This document shows, piece after piece, positions 60,475-64,000 of a stretch of DNA of 64,000 nucleotides (position 1 is its first letter; every line of letters starts with the position of its first letter). Both the position numbers and the translations under genes were made by a program. Source of the stretch: Ligula intestinalis. Its lineage: Eukaryota > Platyhelminthes > Cestoda > Diphyllobothriidea > Diphyllobothriidae. The notes below the pieces were generated by a model that saw nothing but the letters and a program-made list of their open reading frames with translations, searched no databases and was not told the origin of the DNA. Location: assembly GCA_036362985.1 (NCBI GenBank), contig JAYGXS010000004.1, positions 67,043,303 through 67,107,302 on the forward strand, given 5' to 3'.

Positions 60475-60610
60475 ACCTACAAGGCAACGAACCCGCGGCG
60501 ATGTGGTTAGGACGGTAAACTTCTAGCCAACAGGCCATGGGTTCGAGCCTCGGATGCCGAAACAAGTGGGGCTAGCTAGGACGTCAAATAAGCCAGAAAT
60601 GGCTATTCCG
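60475..60610 (+). mobile_element. SINE-HH copy
   Basis: Head GAACCCGCGGCGATGTGGTT, CATGGGTTCGAGCCTCGG, then GGCTAGCTAGGACGTC, AAATAAGCCAGAAATGGC, TATTCCGAT. The 3' half of the hammerhead-like tail is intact and the 5' half is decayed. Follows repeat W, as at 56660. Confidence 0.65.
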
Positions 60611-60974
60611 ATGCCGAAGGTCTATGTTTGTAATGTCTGCGGGCTGGGCTCGAGAGAGAGAGAGAGGGGGGGGGTCCCAAGGCATGACGGAACGACTACG
60701 TCCTGCAAACGATGGGTCAGCGCCTATATACAATTCAGAATCTCAGTTTATCTGCAGCATTGCTTTGTCGCCTATTGCCAGTCACGTGCGACAATCTACG
60801 CGGACTGCAGTCCCCCACAGCATCAAGATTATGTGAACTAGCTTGCCTCTCGCCTGCCGTCAGCATAGATTAGTACATACCATTTAAACGTTAACACATA
60901 ACGTATTAACAGTAAACGTCCTTTCTACTACGGTGCATATTTTCCATGGAAACTGACAGGACAATGAACTCTTC

Positions 60975-61115
60975 GCGCAATGCTTAGAGCATTGCACTTT
61001 CAACCAAAAGGTCCAAGGTTCAAATCTTGGGGCCTGAAAGAGCTGGGCCTGTGCATGACTGGCTGATTACGGCTAATAGGTTACAAATGGCTACTCCAAC
61101 CTCCCCAGTTTTTTT
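60975..61115 (+). mobile_element. SINE-HH copy
   Basis: Head TTCGCGCAATGCTTAGAGCA, TTGCACTTTCAACC, CCAAGGTTCAAATCTTGG, then GACTGG, CTGATTA (G8 changed to T), CGGCTAATAGGTTA, CAAA, TGGCTAC, T, CCAACC. tRNA-like head well preserved, ribozyme core mutated at two key positions. Confidence 0.67.
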
Positions 61116-61134
61116 CGAGATTGTCATTCTGTCT

Positions 61135-62445
61135 ATAGCAATAGCCACTATGGGCTGCTGACAGGGATTACTGGTGAGACGAAAAATTTCCCGAAAAGCA
61201 ATCGGTGAGCGATTGTTTGCAACTGTGGGTGCATGGTCAGAGCGTTGGACTTCTAACCATCAAATCGCACATTTTTTCTTCATTGATCGCAAAATCTGTA
61301 GTTGCGTAGGGCTGGCTGATGACGGCTTATAAGCCAGAATGACTATTCCAGTCTCCCTGGTCGATCATCAAATGAATCGAGTGTGATGCGTGGTAAACAA
61401 CAGTTAGAGAAACAGCTATCGATCTATATTACAGACTGGAAATCACAAGTAAGGTGTTTTCGTTTTGTTTGGTTATAGCTTCCCAGTCATTCGCGTCATA
61501 CAGCCATTCGCATGGACCATAGACCATTATCCCTAAAACGTACGGGAAATGAAGGAGTATGCGTCATTCTCAATTTTTTAAAAGTTGAACTAAAAGGACG
61601 CTGATAGGTAATGCATGGCTTTCGAACCTCGGTTACATCAGCAGCTAGATTTGGGCAGCGTTAATTGAAGGCGACTGATCAGTTTGAAAGGGTCCTTCCG
61701 ATGGCACTGTGTTGGTCAGTACATCCTGCTGGTACCAGGATGTCAGTCGCTTTTTTTCAATTGCACAATATTACTTGAGTAGTGTTGTAGCATTAATTTT
61801 TGTTCAGCATAATCCAAAGATATTTTAGTCAGATTACTATGCCGGCTTTTAAATGAACTTCTTACCGACCGTCGGCAAAACTGCAATTAACAGAAAAGAC
61901 CACTTGGGTTAAAGTAATTTTCCTCGTTGACTGTCAATGACTTTATCGACTTCATAGAAAATATGTACAAAAATATTCATTCTTGTTCTTGTTTTGTAGA
62001 AAATTACTTCTTGAAATTAATTTTTTAAAAAACGCCTATCTTGTGATTCTGGAATTTTTTAAGATAGTGAAAAGTCCATTCGTTAATCAAATTTTCTGTA
62101 AACTTAATAATCCCGTGTAAAGTGTGTGCAACCGTGTCTGAACTTACTGGGAAATTTAATCATCATGCTGTGTAGTCGTTCTCGTGATGCAGAGAAGTGT
62201 TTGAGTTTCTTTTGATAGAATATATGTGGCGCGTAGTTTTCAAACCCTTAATGAACATGTGACGTCAGGTTGGGCTCAAAATTATTCGGCACTCGAACCT
62301 TTTTGGAAAGTCGAAAGGTACCCCTTCGTCAAGTATGCAAAATTAAATAAGAAGTAATTTTCTGGCAAATGAATATAAGAAAGCATACTTTCGTACAGTT
62401 TTTCTATGAACTCTATTGTGATTTATAAAAGCATCGAAAGTTGAT
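61135..62445 (+). repeat. dispersed 1.3-kb repeat X, plus copy
   Basis: Inverted relative to 51895-53240. Landmarks: GCAATCGGTGAGCGATTG, SINE-HH, CCAGTCTCCCTGGTCGATCA, GTGACGTCAGGTTGGGCTC, GTTTTTCTATGAACTC, CATCGAAAGT. No coding frame. Confidence 0.7.
61215..61360 (+). mobile_element. SINE-HH copy inside repeat X
   Basis: Head GGGTGCATGGTCAGAGCG, TTGGACTTCTAACCATC, then a diverged middle with a T run, GTTGCGTAGG, GGCTGG, CTGATGA, C-GGCT-TATA-AGCC-A, GAA, TGACTAT, T, CCAGTC, TCCC. One A of the GAAA box is missing; stems I and II are intact. Confidence 0.65.
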
Positions 62446-62699
62446 CTGAACTATTCATACCATTTAAGCAGTCGTGTTTGCAGGCTGTAGTGTGGGCAGG
62501 TGTTCGGAAAATGGCTCTTCTGAAAATCACCATCCTAAGGTGACTCACATCTCTTGCGATAGGCGTTAATGGAAGAAAGAAAAAATTGCCAAAAGAACAA
62601 AAACTGAAGAAGATTTAGGCTGAGTGCAAATTTTCATGCAAACTGAATCAATATTCTACTGAAGAAAAATGAGTAAAAGTGCAGGTGTACGCTCGAATA

Positions 62700-63185
62700 C
62701 GATGAACTTAACCTTATTCGGGTTTATAGAAATGAGCTGTGACTAAACAGCCACGCAATTTGGAGAGGACCTGAATCTGCCTGATAGAAACCTTTTTACT
62801 GAATACGAGGCAGTTGAGGATGAACAAAATTTTCTGAATTGCATAAGAATTAACAAATGTTCGCCCTAAAAATTCATCGATGTGCTTTAGTAACAGAGGA
62901 ATGCGATAAGTTAGGCGAGAACCACAGAGAGCTGTCTGTCCTTCGAGCGCCATAATGACTGCAAGTGCTAAAAATCGATTAGGCAAGCATATGCTTTTAG
63001 TAAATTATCGTGGAGCCCATGCAGTTACATTGATGATAAAAATATTGGAGTCTGACAGGGTTTTTGGTGGATGCTCGTCGTTCTGACCACCCACATGGTA
63101 AGGTCGCCATGGCGAGGTCATTGGTACCAGGAGAGGGAGGATGTATGATGGACTGTGAATGATGTTTGCAGGTGGTGCACGGGGA
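62700..63185 (+). repeat. dispersed repeat Y, second copy
   Basis: Same orientation as 51290-51790: GAATACGAGGCAGTTGAGGA, TCGAGCGCCATAATGACTGC, AGTAAATTATCGTGGAGCCC, TCGTTCTGACCACCCACATG, ATGATGGACTGTGAATGATG. Confidence 0.65.
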
Positions 63186-63186
63186 G

Positions 63187-63440
63187 TGAATGTATCGCAA
63201 GGATTTAAGTGATTTAAACCCAGGCAACTGCGATCTTCAGACCATGGTTACTTAGTAGAGGAGAAGTCGGTAAAGGTCAGAGTAGAAGGAGGAGTATATT
63301 GTGTGCACAAGCGAACGGAGAATAGATGGTCAGAAATTTGACTTGGAGAGTTACGACCAGCAGGAGAGCCAGCCGTGGTCCAAGTGCCATTTTGAGACCA
63401 GTCAGGCCAGTAGACAGAGTGTTCCTTGGCTAGGTCGGCC
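63187..63440 (+). repeat. repeat R copy
   Basis: Starts TATCGCAAGGATTTAAGTG and shares TTTAAACCCAGGCAACTGCG, TCTTCAGACCATGGTTACTT and GGAGAGCCAGCCGTGGTCC with 12259-12440. Its right end could not be aligned. Confidence 0.55.
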
Positions 63441-64000
63441 TGTGATTGGTTGGACAGCGTGTGGGTGGACATCGAAGTGGGTGGTCCACATCACGCGCGC
63501 CAGTAAGTCTGGTGGCCATCACGACCTTGAGGTCTAGACAGATTGAGACCACGACAGGAAGGCCAGGCATCGTGCAGGCAGTAAGCAGCCGTCAATATCA
63601 GGCTTAGAGACCGCATTGCATCCATGTCGCATGTCACGGGAACGAGGCAACAGCTGACAGGAAATGAGCGATGCTTTGCACGCTAAGGTGACAGGCGATG
63701 TCAGCCGTTTATAGTCGTTACTCCCACGGTGTAAATAGGTGGTATGGTATATGGACTGATTAACGCCTAAGACACGTTGCACGTTCCCCACCAGGCAAAT
63801 GGATACCGCTCGGGGCAAAGGATGTGTTTTTTCCCAAAGTGGTGAGAACCTACACGTGAAACGTCTTCTTTATTTTCAGTGTGAACTTCTCCACTTGTTT
63901 TTGAGTTCAAGAACCTAGGTCCATGTGACCACCGTGTCTGTGCTCAATGGGACTTATGCGAAGGAAGAACGCTGCGTTTTCATATCCGCCCACCCACCCA
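63441..64000. other. no gene seen
   Basis: No coding family or shared repeat recognised up to the window end. Confidence 0.4.

Noticed and set aside
61021..61080. tRNA gene candidates at SINE heads
   Set aside because: A and B boxes are present but anticodon and acceptor stems do not form, and the sequence is repeated with a common non-tRNA tail, so these are SINE heads.

Overview
This window is eukaryotic, repeat-dense nuclear DNA with one recognisable single-copy host gene. The organism is most likely a lophotrochozoan, probably a parasitic flatworm (trematode or cestode). The reasons are a CsRn1-type Ty3/gypsy element (CHCC Gag finger, primer site matching tRNA-Trp), many decayed Penelope-like elements (PLEs) with GIY-YIG endonuclease domains, decayed non-LTR retrotransposons, and short GT-AG introns mixed with long transposon-filled ones. 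The species cannot be fixed from the sequence. There are two assembly gaps: 43516-43915 and 57128-57137.

Layout. 1-4902: a nearly complete, apparently intact LTR retrotransposon on the minus strand (gag 3263-4315, pol 111-3326, 5' LTR 4378-4902); its 3' LTR is cut by the window edge. 5500-8930: a PLE fragment, a second, broken gypsy integrase region with a 16-residue tandem repeat, and a tRNA-derived SINE. 9100-18750: a graveyard of PLE pieces in both orientations, including one with flanking direct repeats (pseudo-LTRs, 15180-17460) and two head-to-head junctions. 20590-24330: a minus-strand non-LTR retrotransposon split by a plus-strand PLE. 28248-47228: a 13-segment gene for delta-1-pyrroline-5-carboxylate synthase (P5CS, ALDH18A1 family), with splice phases that agree at every junction outside the gap. 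48800-64000: PLE copies, SINE copies, a Tigger-like terminus and several dispersed or inverted repeats.

How the parts work together. The P5CS gene encodes a mitochondrial bifunctional enzyme: an N-terminal glutamate 5-kinase and a C-terminal gamma-glutamyl-phosphate reductase, which together make the proline/ornithine precursor P5C from glutamate. Everything else is mobile DNA or its debris. The autonomous elements are gypsy, PLE and non-LTR; the SINEs are tRNA-headed parasites of them.

The most interesting signal is RNA-level. Hammerhead-ribozyme-like motifs recur in at least five unrelated sequence families here: several PLE termini and a tRNA-headed SINE. The CUGANGA / GAAA core is shared, while the stem I arms differ between families and still pair (GCCT/AGGC, GTCT/AGAC, ACT/AGT, GACTGG/CCAGTC). 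The SINE family joins a Pol III-type tRNA-like head to a hammerhead-like tail, and one copy lies in sense orientation inside a P5CS intron.
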